From Phytohalomonas tamaricis (GTDB lineage Bacteria; Pseudomonadota; Gammaproteobacteria; Pseudomonadales; Halomonadaceae), in contig NZ_PVRV01000020.1 of the NCBI RefSeq assembly GCF_003012345.1, forward strand, positions 434,001 through 498,000: a stretch of DNA of 64,000 nucleotides, written 5' to 3'. Shown piece by piece: positions 54,048-62,490 of this stretch. The position numbers and the translations under genes are program-made. The stretch's first letter is position 1. Every line of letters starts with the position of its first letter. The notes under the pieces are model-generated. The model was not told the origin of the DNA. It was given only the letters and a program-made list of their open reading frames with translations, and ran no database searches.

Positions 54048-54659
54048 ATGGCGAGAGTAAGACTGATCGAGCATGACGAAAAATACGCTGAGCGCCTCCT
54101 CGCGCTCTCTTCTCATATCGAAATACAGCGCGCCCTTGGCCTCTACGTCAAGACGCGAGCTGACATCCTGGCCTATATTTGTCAGATGCGTGAGCAGGAG
54201 CAACAGGGCAAGGTGGTTTCCCGAGTAATCCTTAACGAGCATGCTGAGCCCATAGGGGTAACGACCCTGATGCTTTTTGATCACGCCAAGAAGCATTGCC
54301 ATATCGCCACGTGGTTAGGCCAGCCGTACTGGCATAAGGGGTATAACCAAGCCAGCAAAGACGAAATTCTCAACCTTGCCTTCTATGAGCTTGGCATGAA
54401 GATCGTCTTTTCGGGCATACGTGCCAGTAACCATCGTTCATGTAATTCGCAGATCAAGTTGCCTTATATCTGTCTCGATCTTGCACGCGAGTTTCCTGAA
54501 GTACATGAAATGCTTGAAGCCAAGGAAGGTGAGCCCTGCCTGTTAAATGGTTTCATGGAGAGTGACTTCAGGCTTTATCAAGCCAGAGCGTCCAGAAACA
54601 ATGTCGCTGAGCATCCGCGTGACCGTGAGGTTTACTGGCCACAGATAGTGATGGCCTGA
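54048..54659 (+). CDS. GNAT-family acetyltransferase
   Basis: This 203-residue protein is of the RimJ/RimL-like Acetyltransf_3 group. RVRLIEHDEKYAERLLALSS opens the fold. HAEPIGVTTLMLFDHAKKHCHIATWLG forms the central strands, and QPYWHKGYNQASKDEILNLAF is the acetyl-CoA loop, though the usual Q/RxxGxG/A reads YWHKGYNQ. A late VFSGIRASNHRSCNSQIKL matches the 'N..S..v..K.GF' region. ATG 54048 fits AAGGAG 7 bases upstream. Hairpin terminator downstream. The substrate is unknown. Confidence 0.78.
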   Translation: MARVRLIEHDEKYAERLLALSSHIEIQRALGLYVKTRADILAYICQMREQEQQGKVVSRVILNEHAEPIGVTTLMLFDHAKKHCHIATWLGQPYWHKGYNQASKDEILNLAFYELGMKIVFSGIRASNHRSCNSQIKLPYICLDLAREFPEVHEMLEAKEGEPCLLNGFMESDFRLYQARASRNNVAEHPRDREVYWPQIVMA

Positions 54660-54694
54660 CAACAGCACTCACCACAACCACCGCTTATCCTCCC

Positions 54695-54731
54695 CGGCAC
54701 AGCCTAGTGTGAGCACTGGCTGTGCCGTTTT
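54695..54731 (+). terminator. Terminator of the GNAT gene
   Basis: A 10-bp stem CGGCACAGCC/GGCTGTGCCG enclosing an inner AGTG/CACT, followed by TTTT. Confidence 0.8.
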
Positions 54732-54908
54732 GCGTATTGAGGCTTTTTTCAAACGTTACAGCACAGTTCGCCCTTGTGCCTTTTGACATAGTGGCCTAGA
54801 TCAAGAGGAGGATTAGCCCTTATTAACTAGTCCGCTTAACAACAAGAACACGAGTAATACGATAGAAGTGAACGCTCTACAGGGATTTATGCGCAGGAGG
54901 AACCGGGA

Positions 54909-55130
54909 ATGTTTCGATCAAACCACACAGTACAACACACTACCCTTACCCCTTTATTACTTATTGACCAACAGGCCATGAGTGAAAAGGACACGGGCGA
55001 AATCATTTTTGCTAAAGGCGCATCGCTTGGTGAATATCGTCACTGCGAACGTCATGCCGAATGGCGTCTTCGTCAAGCCTATTTCGCGCGTCACGGATAC
55101 GCACCGGGGCCCACGATTTTCAAAATATGA
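54909..55130 (+). CDS. Small conserved-looking hypothetical protein
   Basis: This 73-residue frame has AGGAGG 10 bases before the ATG and a strong terminator 40 bases after the stop, so it is well supported as a gene. The product has a short hydrophobic N-terminal patch (TTLTPLLLIDQQ) and a charged C-terminal half (HCERHAEWRLRQAYFARHGY). There is no signal peptide or metal motif beyond scattered His. I recognise no family. Confidence 0.65.
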   Translation: MFRSNHTVQHTTLTPLLLIDQQAMSEKDTGEIIFAKGASLGEYRHCERHAEWRLRQAYFARHGYAPGPTIFKI

Positions 55131-55170
55131 TCTGAGCTGAACTAACGATTATCTGAAAGCAAGAACGAAT

Positions 55171-55198
55171 AACGCCACCTGCTCAGGTGGCGTTTTTA
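55171..55198. terminator. Terminator after the small gene
   Basis: An 11-bp stem AACGCCACCTG/CAGGTGGCGTT with a tight CT loop and a T run. It may also serve the convergent DUF1415 gene. Confidence 0.92.
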
Positions 55199-55218
55199 TT
55201 CAACACAGCAAAGACAGT

Positions 55219-55800
55219 TCAGCCACAGCTGGCAAGTAATGTCTTGAGCTGGGCATTTCCCATCGCGCGAGTATAAGCAATATTGCGTTCTGGAATACGC
55301 TCGGGGTGAGGAAAACGCTCAAGTACCGCTTCAAGTCGCTCTTCTCTGAGCAGATGAAACATGGGATGAGGCGAGCGATTAGTGTAATTGGCAGGATCAT
55401 CGGGCTCGGCATCGGCAAAACAATAATCAGGGTGGAAACTGGCGAGCTGATAAACTCCCTCGTAGTCCTCAACGCTCATCAAGCGTTCCCCCGTGTCGAG
55501 AGCACTTAAATAATCTTCGAAATCGCTCAATCCAGCGGTCACAATGAGCAAAGTCGTTTCAATCGTCTCGTTTTCATCGAGTAATCGACACTCCTCGATC
55601 AAGGCAATCAAGGCATTTTCGATCCCCGGCCTGCCACCGCTGGCATCAACCGTAACGTAACGAATGCTATCGCGCTCGATTTCACGCTGCACGAAGGGGC
55701 AAATGGTATGTTCAGCCACGAAAGAGCGAATCCATTGGCATGTTCGCGCAATGGCGGGATCAAGCGATGCGGAATTTGAAATATCTTGCGATAACGTCAT
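55219..55800 (-). CDS. DUF1415 family protein
   Basis: This 193-residue protein matches DUF1415, common in gammaproteobacteria and of unknown function. Diagnostic segments are HTICPFVQREIERDSIRY, SVEDYEGVYQLASFHPDY and FADAEPDDPANYTNRSPHP, followed by MFHLLREERLEAVL. A conserved Cys (ICPF) and several His/Asp could bind metal. It is monocistronic and convergent with the small gene. Confidence 0.9.
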   Translation of the reverse strand: MTLSQDISNSASLDPAIARTCQWIRSFVAEHTICPFVQREIERDSIRYVTVDASGGRPGIENALIALIEECRLLDENETIETTLLIVTAGLSDFEDYLSALDTGERLMSVEDYEGVYQLASFHPDYCFADAEPDDPANYTNRSPHPMFHLLREERLEAVLERFPHPERIPERNIAYTRAMGNAQLKTLLASCG

Positions 55801-55886
55801 GAGGATTATCTGGGCAACAGGGTAATGGGAGAAGCCGTTAGCATCAGCACAGCATACGCTTCAGTATACCCATCGTCCCTCTTGGC

Positions 55887-56429
55887 TTAGCTGGTTTTTT
55901 TAACGCTCAACCCAGAGTTAGGCCCTAACAACACTCCTAGTACCGCCTCATGGCCGGATGAATGACGTAGCGCTTCAAGCAACTGCTCCGCCTGCAGTCG
56001 CTTGCCAATCATCAGCAGCGATTCCGCCCGAGGCTCCTTGACGGCCTTACCACGATAGACCTCGACGTCCCGTTGCCCTTCGGCCATAACCTGGAGACAA
56101 AGACCTCTAACGTAGTAGCGATTGAAATCGCTTTCGGCCAATGTATCGGCAGCGCTGTCGGGAATCCGCGCATTGCTCATCCCTCCCGAAGGCGTACGCC
56201 TCTGCTCGGTCGCGTTAAGCAACCCTTGCTGCCTGATTTCGTGCGTCAGCCATTCATCGTCATGGTGCATGACCGCTTCGCCCAGCAACTCGGGCCAGCA
56301 TAGGACACCTTTGCCATTAAGGCGTGGGTTGATGAAGAACATCGACGATGCGATATCATTTTTCAGTTCCTGGTACATGAAAGCACGTACAACGTTATCC
56401 AGATTTTCGTAGTTGATTGCCACACGCAT
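55887..56429 (-). CDS. Hypothetical protein of unknown family
   Basis: This 180-residue soluble protein starts at ATG 56429 with AAGGA just upstream. It opens with MRVAINYENLDNVVRAFMYQ and SSMFFINPRLNGKGVLCWPELL. A polar Ser/Pro-rich middle (RRTPSGGMSNARIPDS) and ESDFNRYYVRGLCLQVMAEG follow, then a helical C-terminus. 'FNRYYVRGLCLQ' and 'VYRGKAV..PR..S' look like conserved motifs of a family seen in soil bacteria, but I cannot name it. It lies alone between DUF1415 and a CigR-like gene. Confidence 0.7.
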   Translation of the reverse strand: MRVAINYENLDNVVRAFMYQELKNDIASSMFFINPRLNGKGVLCWPELLGEAVMHHDDEWLTHEIRQQGLLNATEQRRTPSGGMSNARIPDSAADTLAESDFNRYYVRGLCLQVMAEGQRDVEVYRGKAVKEPRAESLLMIGKRLQAEQLLEALRHSSGHEAVLGVLLGPNSGLSVKKTS

Positions 56430-56582
56430 TATCCTTGTTCGCTTTTAATTCATTTATATCGGGTTGAAACAGGCTGCAATAACTCTCCTTGATAGCTGCA
56501 CAATTGCTCCTTAGTCCTGCAGTAGAGTGCATTGTATCGAACGGCGCCACTTGGGCGCCCCGGCTAAAAAAGGAGCAGCCCC

Positions 56583-56993
56583 ATGACATTACGTCGCAAA
56601 CTAACCCTTTATAGCGCATGCATCGTCGTTGCACTTTCCTGCACGGTAACCCTTGCCGCTCCTGGTAATGACCATGCTCCCCATCAGGCGGACAACCATG
56701 GCCAACAGGCAAAGCGGCAAGGCCCCCAGATTGATGAGAAAAAAGTACGTGACAGTATAGAAAAACATCGCGGGCAGTTTGGTGATGCAGATCCGGGCAA
56801 TAACGGCACACCCCAGTTTGCCAAAGGCAAAAAGTTGCCTAACGATGTCCCGGCCCGACCGCTGGATCGCAGAGTGGCCGCAGACCTGCCCCACTATGAA
56901 GGTTATGAATGGCGCCGCGTCGGTACTAATCTAATTTTAGTCAGCGTAGCCACCGGTGTTATTTACGAAGTATTCAATCATGTCTTGAATTGA
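56583..56993 (+). CDS. RcnB/CigR-family periplasmic protein
   Basis: This 136-residue protein has a signal peptide (about 1-25, ending TVTLAA), a His/Gln-rich polar region (NDHAPHQADNHGQQAKRQ), and a C-terminal domain. That domain has FAKGKKLPNDVPARPLDRRV, then LPHYEGYEWRRVGTNLILVS and VATGVIYEVFNHVL. This C-terminal pattern defines the CigR-like group of RcnB-superfamily proteins, with a final hydrophobic helix for the inner membrane. AAAAAAGGAG precedes the ATG. CigR dampens virulence in Salmonella; a role here is unknown. Confidence 0.85.
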   Translation: MTLRRKLTLYSACIVVALSCTVTLAAPGNDHAPHQADNHGQQAKRQGPQIDEKKVRDSIEKHRGQFGDADPGNNGTPQFAKGKKLPNDVPARPLDRRVAADLPHYEGYEWRRVGTNLILVSVATGVIYEVFNHVLN

Positions 56994-57141
56994 TGCCTGG
57001 CGGTTCATCAATATCATGCTGTGCGCTGGTCGTTGTACCGGCGCAGGCTATGCGCATAAACCAGTCCTGCATGCTTGGCATAAACCCATTAGTCTCCTAA
57101 CATTTAGCCCATCCACCGATTAATCCATGGAGACTAACCGC

Positions 57142-57477
57142 ATGATCATCGTAAGCGTGATGTACCCCTATCAAGAAAATAGCCACTTCGATATGGAATA
57201 TTACCAGCACTCACACCGGTCTCTGGTCAAGGAGAGACTAGGAGATGCCTTGAAAGGCTTTTCAATCGAACAAGGCATCAGCAGTTCGGAATCAGATGAG
57301 AAGCCTAGGTACGTGGCTATCGCACGGCTGCTCTTCGACTCTCATGACGCCTTCGCGGCAGCCATGGGGCCCCACCAGGAAGAGTTCACGCAAGACGTGG
57401 CCAACTTTACCAACCTGACTCCCAGCATGCAGATAAGCGAGCTTGTGGTTTCTCTTGATGATCAGAATTATCGTTAA
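57142..57477 (+). CDS. EthD-family protein
   Basis: This 111-residue dimeric ferredoxin-like alpha/beta-barrel protein matches the EthD family. Landmarks are SVMYPYQENSHFDMEYYQHSH with the conserved His, then RLLFDSHDAFAAAMGPHQEEF, and a late VANFTNLTPSMQISEL. EthD is needed for ethyl tert-butyl ether breakdown elsewhere, but most homologues have unknown roles. ATG 57142 is preferred (GGAG 9 bases upstream); ATG 57127 is possible. A terminator follows. Confidence 0.87.
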   Translation: MIIVSVMYPYQENSHFDMEYYQHSHRSLVKERLGDALKGFSIEQGISSSESDEKPRYVAIARLLFDSHDAFAAAMGPHQEEFTQDVANFTNLTPSMQISELVVSLDDQNYR

Positions 57478-57546
57478 GTCTTGGTATTCAATGTGATATA
57501 TCGAAGCTGGTAAATGAGCTTCGAGGCGTTTATTCAAGCCTGAAAT

Positions 57547-57584
57547 AAAAAGCGCCACTGCGTAAGAAGCATTGGCGCTTTTTT
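57547..57584 (+). terminator. Terminator after the EthD-like gene
   Basis: An 11-bp stem AAAAAGCGCCA/TGGCGCTTTTT around a 15-base loop, ending in T residues; the A tract lets it also serve the convergent OsmC gene. Confidence 0.88.
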
Positions 57585-57603
57585 AAATGGTCGTTCCAAA
57601 TAA

Positions 57604-58035
57604 CTAGCTTTCGAGCTTGGCATCCAGCGTGATAGTCGCATTGAATAGCTTGGAAACCGGACAGCCAGCCTTAGCCTTGTTAGCGCACTCCTCGAATGTC
57701 GCCTGATCGGCACCGGGGATCCGAGCTGTAGTATCAAGATGAATGGCCGAGATCGTAAACCCGCTATCATCCTGTTCGAGCGTGACTGTCGCCTGCGTCT
57801 TGATGCTTTCCGCTTCAAGCTCGGCCTCACCCAGAATCATCGAAAGCGCCATCGAGAAACAGCTAGCATGAGCCGCCCCGATCAACTCTTCAGGGTTAGT
57901 GCCGGGAGTGCCTTCAAAGCGTGTATTGAAGCCATAAGGGTTTTCCTTGAGCGCACCACTTTCGGTGGAAACCACGCCTTTCCCTTCTTTGAGACTACCC
58001 TGCCACTGTGCAGAACCTTTCTTTTGAATAGCCAT
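57604..58035 (-). CDS. osmC: OsmC-family peroxiredoxin
   Basis: This 143-residue thiol peroxidase reduces organic hydroperoxides. The catalytic cysteines are Cys59 (IGAAHASCFSMAL) and Cys125 (AKAGCPVSKLF), with the family motifs TNPEELIGAAHA and ARIPGADQATFEE. It belongs to the OsmC branch rather than Ohr (single-domain, short N-terminus). It is on the same strand as tpx, 120 bases upstream, so this is a small oxidative-stress patch. Confidence 0.93.
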   Translation of the reverse strand: MAIQKKGSAQWQGSLKEGKGVVSTESGALKENPYGFNTRFEGTPGTNPEELIGAAHASCFSMALSMILGEAELEAESIKTQATVTLEQDDSGFTISAIHLDTTARIPGADQATFEECANKAKAGCPVSKLFNATITLDAKLES

Positions 58036-58153
58036 GCCACCTCCTTGATTATAACGTTCGACGAGCAGACGAGCTGCCCCTATTCACTATCAGCGTAGAA
58101 GACTTGCTTCATTTCGCACGTGTTCGAGGCAACAGCCTCGAGTAATGAAACAC

Positions 58154-58657
58154 TTAACTTAGCGCGCCTAGTGCCGCCTCGTAGTTCGGCTCTTCCTTGA
58201 TTTGCTCGCATAGCTCGGAATGCAAGACCTTGTCATTCTCATCGAGTACGATGACCGCACGGGCGCACAGCCCCTTGACCGGCCCGCTCTGAATATCAAC
58301 CCCGTAAGCGCTGACAAACTCCTGATGATGGCGGAAAGTAGAGAGCGTCTTGACGTTATCAAGTCCCTCCGAACCGCAGAAGCGGGCGGCCGCGAACGGT
58401 AAATCGGCAGAAATTACCAGCACCACTGCGTTCTCGAGTGCAGAAGCCTTTTCATTAAACTTGCGCGTCGAGTTGGCACATACCCCCGTATCAACGCTGG
58501 GTACGATAGAAAGTACCTTGCGCTTGCCAGAAAAGTCTGCAAGCTGCATATCGCTGAGATCCTGCCCGGTCAACGTAAAAGGCCTGGCCGTATCACCCAC
58601 CGACGGAAAATTACCTCCCACATTAACTGCCGTATCACCCATCTTGACTTGCACCAT
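58154..58657 (-). CDS. tpx: Thiol peroxidase Tpx
   Basis: This 167-residue 2-Cys peroxiredoxin reduces lipid and alkyl hydroperoxides with thioredoxin. The peroxidatic Cys60 is in [15 protein letters not shown] and the resolving Cys94 in AARFCGSEG, exactly the Tpx spacing. [12 protein letters not shown] and the ending NYEAALGAL are typical. ATG 58657 follows AAGGAG by 7 bases; an upstream TTG is not needed. osmC lies downstream on the same strand. Confidence 0.96.
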   Translation of the reverse strand: MVQVKMGDTAVNVGGNFPSVGDTARPFTLTGQDLSDMQLADFSGKRKVLSIVPSVDTGVCANSTRKFNEKASALENAVVLVISADLPFAAARFCGSEGLDNVKTLSTFRHHQEFVSAYGVDIQSGPVKGLCARAVIVLDENDKVLHSELCEQIKEEPNYEAALGALS

Positions 58658-58821
58658 AATATCGCTCCTTTCCAATCACTTGAGATAGCTCAAACGGGAC
58701 TTAGCTGCTGCACACTATAGCCATGTCTGTCCCGATAAAAAAAGCAATGCATAACATTCGCTGCGTATTAAGCAAGTCGACGCATTCGAGCCAAGATGTG
58801 ATTCGTAAAGGAAGGTAATAA

Positions 58822-59016
58822 CTGCTCAGAAAGCAGGAAGACATACTGGAGCGGATTAAAGAGATGCAGCGTTCAAACGCAGCGATACAAAAAAACCGAG
58901 ACAGCGGAGGAATTAACACCGTCTCGGTAGAGCAAAAACTCATTGTGGAATATCAGAACTTGCTAACGTCCCTACGAAGAATAGTCAGGAAAGATAGCGA
59001 TGCCCCTTATCTATAA
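58822..59016 (+). CDS. Possible small helical protein (non-ATG or internal start)
   Basis: The frame reads LLRKQEDILERIKEMQRSNA, then AIQKNRDSGGINTVSVEQKL and IVEYQNLLTSLRRIVRKD, ending SDAPYL. It looks like a real amphipathic, coiled-coil protein. The only in-frame ATG is at 58864 (50 residues). A good GGAAGG lies 6 bases before a CTG at 58822, which would give 64 residues. A hairpin CCGAGAC/GTCTCGG lies inside (58902-58927). It could be an expressed small gene, or the end of a truncated one. No family recognised. Confidence 0.35.
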   Translation: MLRKQEDILERIKEMQRSNAAIQKNRDSGGINTVSVEQKLIVEYQNLLTSLRRIVRKDSDAPYL

Positions 59017-59184
59017 GTCTATCAAGCGAAGCCAAGCGAAAGGGAGCCGATGCTTATTATCTTGTGCCGCTAGGAGAAGATTGCCTCGGTGCCTGCAGCA
59101 AAAAACATCACCACTGGCAAAGGCGCTCTTCGGTCCGCAATCAATGCATGCTAACCATTGGCACGCCGTATGTGCTACTGCGGG

Positions 59185-59742
59185 TCAGTCAAGCAGGGAG
59201 GCAAGCGGCGTTAAACGCCATGCATCGTTATAGGCATCGGGAGGTGAGCACATTATCGGCTCGACGTTACCGACACGTGATCCGAACGGGCTGCCTTGGG
59301 TGACGGTACGGATCACCCTGAACACACCGGAATGAGCAATAATCAGCGGCCGCTCATGGCAGGCAAGGATAGTATTGAGCACATCGAGCACCCGACCGCT
59401 GAACACTTCCCACGATTCGCCGCCCTGAGGTGCCTCGAAATAAGGCATTGGCTCACGAATCGGCTGCCCTTCGAGTGCGCCCCAGTTGCGTTCGCGCAGC
59501 CCGTCGAAATAGTTGAACTCTCCCTTGGGAACAGCCAGCCGCGCAGTCTTACGCGCTCGGAACATCGTGCTGACCGCAATGTACGACCAGTCGAACCGCG
59601 CCAGCACATCATGCGCCGCACGAGCCTGTGCCTCGCCTTCCGGCGTAAGCGGCACATCGAAACGACCGGCAATAATACGCGCACGATTGTAGAAAGTTTC
59701 GCCGTGGCGAATGAATACGAAGGGCTTAGCCGTCAAGGCCAT
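59185..59742 (-). CDS. Histidine phosphatase family protein
   Basis: This 185-residue protein of the phosphoglycerate-mutase-like branch-1 family has the catalytic RHGETFYN (His at about residue 13) and second His in IIAHSGVFRVI. GRFDVPLTPEGEAQARAAHDVL, STMFRARKTA and LRERNWGALEGQP are typical. It resembles small-molecule phosphatases such as CobC and GpmB. The substrate is unknown. The gap 59743-60063 shows nothing recognisable. Confidence 0.9.
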   Translation of the reverse strand: MALTAKPFVFIRHGETFYNRARIIAGRFDVPLTPEGEAQARAAHDVLARFDWSYIAVSTMFRARKTARLAVPKGEFNYFDGLRERNWGALEGQPIREPMPYFEAPQGGESWEVFSGRVLDVLNTILACHERPLIIAHSGVFRVIRTVTQGSPFGSRVGNVEPIMCSPPDAYNDAWRLTPLASLLD

Positions 59743-60063
59743 GTCTGTACCATAGTTTGAAAATCACACCGTTATTCATCGGCGCAATAGGGCAATTTAT
59801 TGAATGGCTATAGTCTAGCGTTCAATGTAATACGTTTACAGAACCGTTCCGGTACAGTTAATACCACCCCGACCTACCAACCAGGTTCTCACCCTTCTTT
59901 CAACCTCGTGGCTTGAGCAAAATCATCACTACGTATCGGACTAGAAGGTAATGCAGCGGCTTTTTTTAAAAACTGCCGGCACTCATCAAAACATTGTTCT
60001 TCCATTTAAGAACCCGACAAGAGCGCAGGGAATGAGGCGTTGCCACTAATCTGCTGCTACATG

Positions 60064-60423
60064 TTACATGGCGTGGCGCTGAACCCCATGAGACGCTACT
60101 GGCGTAACACTACGGGTTTGGCGAACACCATCTTCGAAAAAATCAAGAGCGACAGATAGCACCTGACGATGTCGAAAATGATCAGCAGGCAGCGAATCCA
60201 ACGTTTGTTCAAGACGTAGCGTTAAGGCGCGAAAATTGACGGCGCGAACGCCCGGTCCCCAAATCGATAAGTGCCTGACAGCTGCCTTCAAGGTGTAGTC
60301 GAGTTCCGCGTCGATATCCTTGCCATGTGAATCATCTTTTGCATGTTCCGCGCTCAGCCCCAACGCGTTTATTTTTCTTAAATAGATTTCAACTTCGCTT
60401 AGATCACGGCATTGCCCAGTCAT
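60064..60423 (-). CDS. Hypothetical protein
   Basis: This 119-residue frame uses ATG 60423 with AAAGGA 8 bases upstream. The product is soluble and mainly helical: CRDLSEVEIYLRKINALGLS, an acidic middle (DDSHGKDIDAELDYTLKAAV), then LSIWGPGVRAVNFRALTLRL. It has no signal peptide or recognised motif. AT-rich promoter DNA lies upstream (60440-60560). Function unknown. Confidence 0.6.
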   Translation of the reverse strand: MTGQCRDLSEVEIYLRKINALGLSAEHAKDDSHGKDIDAELDYTLKAAVRHLSIWGPGVRAVNFRALTLRLEQTLDSLPADHFRHRQVLSVALDFFEDGVRQTRSVTPVASHGVQRHAM

Positions 60424-60679
60424 TTTATTATCCTTTCGTACATGTTTTATTACGTTAATACACAATAATGAAACATATAGTATTATTTTTTTAACTTCTA
60501 GACTACAGATAATAAAAAGGCATTACCTAGGATAACTTTTTACGCTATCTAGCTAGCTTCGTCCTACCGTCTCATCCAAAGGACACTCAAATATTCGCCA
60601 TCACTGAAATAGTATATTTAAAGTTTATGGGGCAAACGTCGAAGTAGACGATATTGAATCAATAATGAGATGAAACGCC

Positions 60680-61081
60680 ATGACACGTACTTCCAACGAG
60701 ATATGCTCAATGGCGTTCAGTACTGCCGAGATGAAACGAAGAGTGATCAACGTCATGATGAGCGTTGAGGTATCGTCTCCAGAACCGGCCGCTCCAAGGT
60801 TCTACACTCACCTGACGCTTTCACCACGGACGCTCGACCGGATCGGCATGGATACGCTAGTTTCACTTACAAGCGAGCTGGCACGAGCGCAAGGCGGTAG
60901 TCGCCCCGTCCAACAAACTGAATCCAGTAAACTCACCACTGGCGAAATACTCGAGAGAGCACTAAGAGAAGAACTGCTGCTTCTCGAGGAACTTTTTCCC
61001 GAGGAGCCGGCACTTAAACGAAAAATTGCCCAACTCAAATGGTTTTTGGCCCACGCTCAGCTCGAAGAAGTGCAACCCTGA
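60680..61081 (+). CDS. Hypothetical protein
   Basis: This 133-residue soluble protein starts MTRTSNEICSMAFSTAEMKRR; an internal ATG at 60710 is an alternative start. It contains HLTLSPRTLDRIGMDTLVSL, a polar linker, and a strongly helical acidic segment GEILERALREELLLLEELF followed by ALKRKIAQLKWFLAHAQ. No family recognised. It is divergent from the gene at 60064 across a very AT-rich region. Confidence 0.6.
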   Translation: MTRTSNEICSMAFSTAEMKRRVINVMMSVEVSSPEPAAPRFYTHLTLSPRTLDRIGMDTLVSLTSELARAQGGSRPVQQTESSKLTTGEILERALREELLLLEELFPEEPALKRKIAQLKWFLAHAQLEEVQP

Positions 61082-61088
61082 ATAGATA

Positions 61089-61112
61089 ACGGCGCCTCGC
61101 ATGGGGCGCCGT
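61089..61112. terminator. Hairpin between convergent genes
   Basis: An 8-bp stem ACGGCGCC/GGCGCCGT with loop TCGCATGG lies between two convergent genes. There is no T tract, so it is a weak terminator candidate. Confidence 0.5.
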
Positions 61113-61132
61113 CGATGCCTAACCAACCCTGT

Positions 61133-61357
61133 TTAACCGTTATCCTTGCCTCGGCCAGTCTTGTTCTGCAACTCATCAATCATTTTTGATGCTTCTGCCT
61201 TGCTGAGGCCTTCATCAAAATCGACGCCGGCCTCTTCACACAGCGTATGCAGATAAGATTTCTGAGCTCCGGTCATCGGCTCGTCCCCCGTCGTCCACTC
61301 GTTAGGGTCCTTTTCCATGTTGCTGCTGCCGGTGTCCTGCTTGGATTGATCTGCCAT
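61133..61357 (-). CDS. DUF3072 family small protein
   Basis: This 74-residue polar protein matches DUF3072: KDPNEWTTGDEPMTGAQKSY, LHTLCEEAG, LSKAEASKMIDELQ. These short proteins combine an unstructured acidic start with a SAP-like helix pair (GAQ..YL..L...LSKAEAS..I) and are often found in stress or desiccation gene sets. Function unknown. Stand-alone. Confidence 0.87.
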   Translation of the reverse strand: MADQSKQDTGSSNMEKDPNEWTTGDEPMTGAQKSYLHTLCEEAGVDFDEGLSKAEASKMIDELQNKTGRGKDNG

Positions 61358-61490
61358 CGTCTACCTCGCTTGACGTTGCTGATGCTGACGAAGCGCTCAC
61401 AGCACCTTATGAATGACTGTATAAAAATATAGTTCAGCTTAAACGACATGCCACCTCAATGCGCCGGAGCCATCGTTCGTGGTGATGGCA

Positions 61491-62009
61491 TCACGCCAAA
61501 GGCAGATGAATGATCGCGCCTTGCAGCCGTTGCGGGCTTAGCCACAATTTGCCGACAGTAATAGGTAGTGAGAAGCGACGCTTGCCCGCCCCGCCGGGAT
61601 TGAAATAAAGCCGAGGCAATAGCGCACCGTCATCTTGTCGCCATTCGTTGCGCGGCTTGTGTGAGTGACCGTGGAGGACAGCATCACACGGCGTGGCGTG
61701 GTCGAAGTCAGCAATATTGTGAACCAGATGCAGATAATAGCCGTTGACCCGCAACGTCTGCGTCATCGGCAGGTCATTGCACCACGGTTGGGTATCGATA
61801 TTGCCACGCACAGTAAATAGCGGCGCCATCACGGCTAGTCGTTCGAGGATCGCCTCGTCGCCCACGTCACCCAGATGGAGAATCAACGCACAACCCTCAA
61901 GCACATGGCACGCCTCGTCACGCAGCAAACCGTGCGTATCGGCGATTACGCCAACAGGCGTATCGATTTCGAAACTCGGAGAGACAGATGGAACGGAGAC
62001 TTGGGTCAT
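61491..62009 (-). CDS. YfcE-like metallophosphoesterase
   Basis: This 172-residue calcineurin-like phosphoesterase has the di-metal motifs: IADTHG (Asp, His), LHLGDVGDE (Asp), VRGNIDTQ (Asn) and LHGHSHKPR (His-x-His). It is similar to YfcE/MJ0936-type phosphodiesterases. An N-terminal extension of about 15 residues (TQVSVPSVSPSFEID) is unusual but short. The substrate is unknown. Confidence 0.9.
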   Translation of the reverse strand: MTQVSVPSVSPSFEIDTPVGVIADTHGLLRDEACHVLEGCALILHLGDVGDEAILERLAVMAPLFTVRGNIDTQPWCNDLPMTQTLRVNGYYLHLVHNIADFDHATPCDAVLHGHSHKPRNEWRQDDGALLPRLYFNPGGAGKRRFSLPITVGKLWLSPQRLQGAIIHLPLA

Positions 62010-62313
62010 GGCGAACCTAAAGTGCCTATTTACGCCTTAGTGTGGCAAAGCCAACATAATCTTGACAGGTCAGGGCCGCTTGCTCTGTACGCCCCTGCCG
62101 TTGCAGGAGTGCCGATAGAAGCCGCTCCTTCCCCACCCAAGAGAGGATGAAAGTCCAGGCACAGACGTAGGCCAACAGCGCCAGGCTATAGCGAATCGTC
62201 TCATCTGTATCAGCGTCACTGATGCTCCCTCCATCGTATTAGCCCCCAATGACGTGCCCATGTCAGCACGGCATAACGTCTCATAACCTTACGAATCCAA
62301 AGGAGATCAGGCG

Positions 62314-62490
62314 ATGCGTCGTCCCTATCGAACACGTAAGATAGAGCGAAGTTTATATTCCCTACTGCGGAGCGCTATCGCCTCACGCCATGAAACTGAT
62401 TCACACCGCCGACTGGCATCTTGGCCAGAGCTTTCACGGCCAGGACCGCCACTACGAACATCGCTGCTTTCTCGACTGGCTGCTCGATGA
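62314..62490 (+). CDS. Possible leader ORF overlapping the sbcD start
   Basis: ATG 62314 has a strong AAAGGAG 8 bases upstream and opens a 58-residue, Arg-rich frame (MRRPYRTRKIERSLYSLLRS). It runs 101 bases into sbcD in another frame. sbcD itself lacks a good ribosome-binding site, so coupling through this frame is possible. The part inside sbcD looks like a shadow. The remaining 62010-62313 is empty. Confidence 0.3.
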   Translation: MRRPYRTRKIERSLYSLLRSAIASRHETDSHRRLASWPELSRPGPPLRTSLLSRLAAR

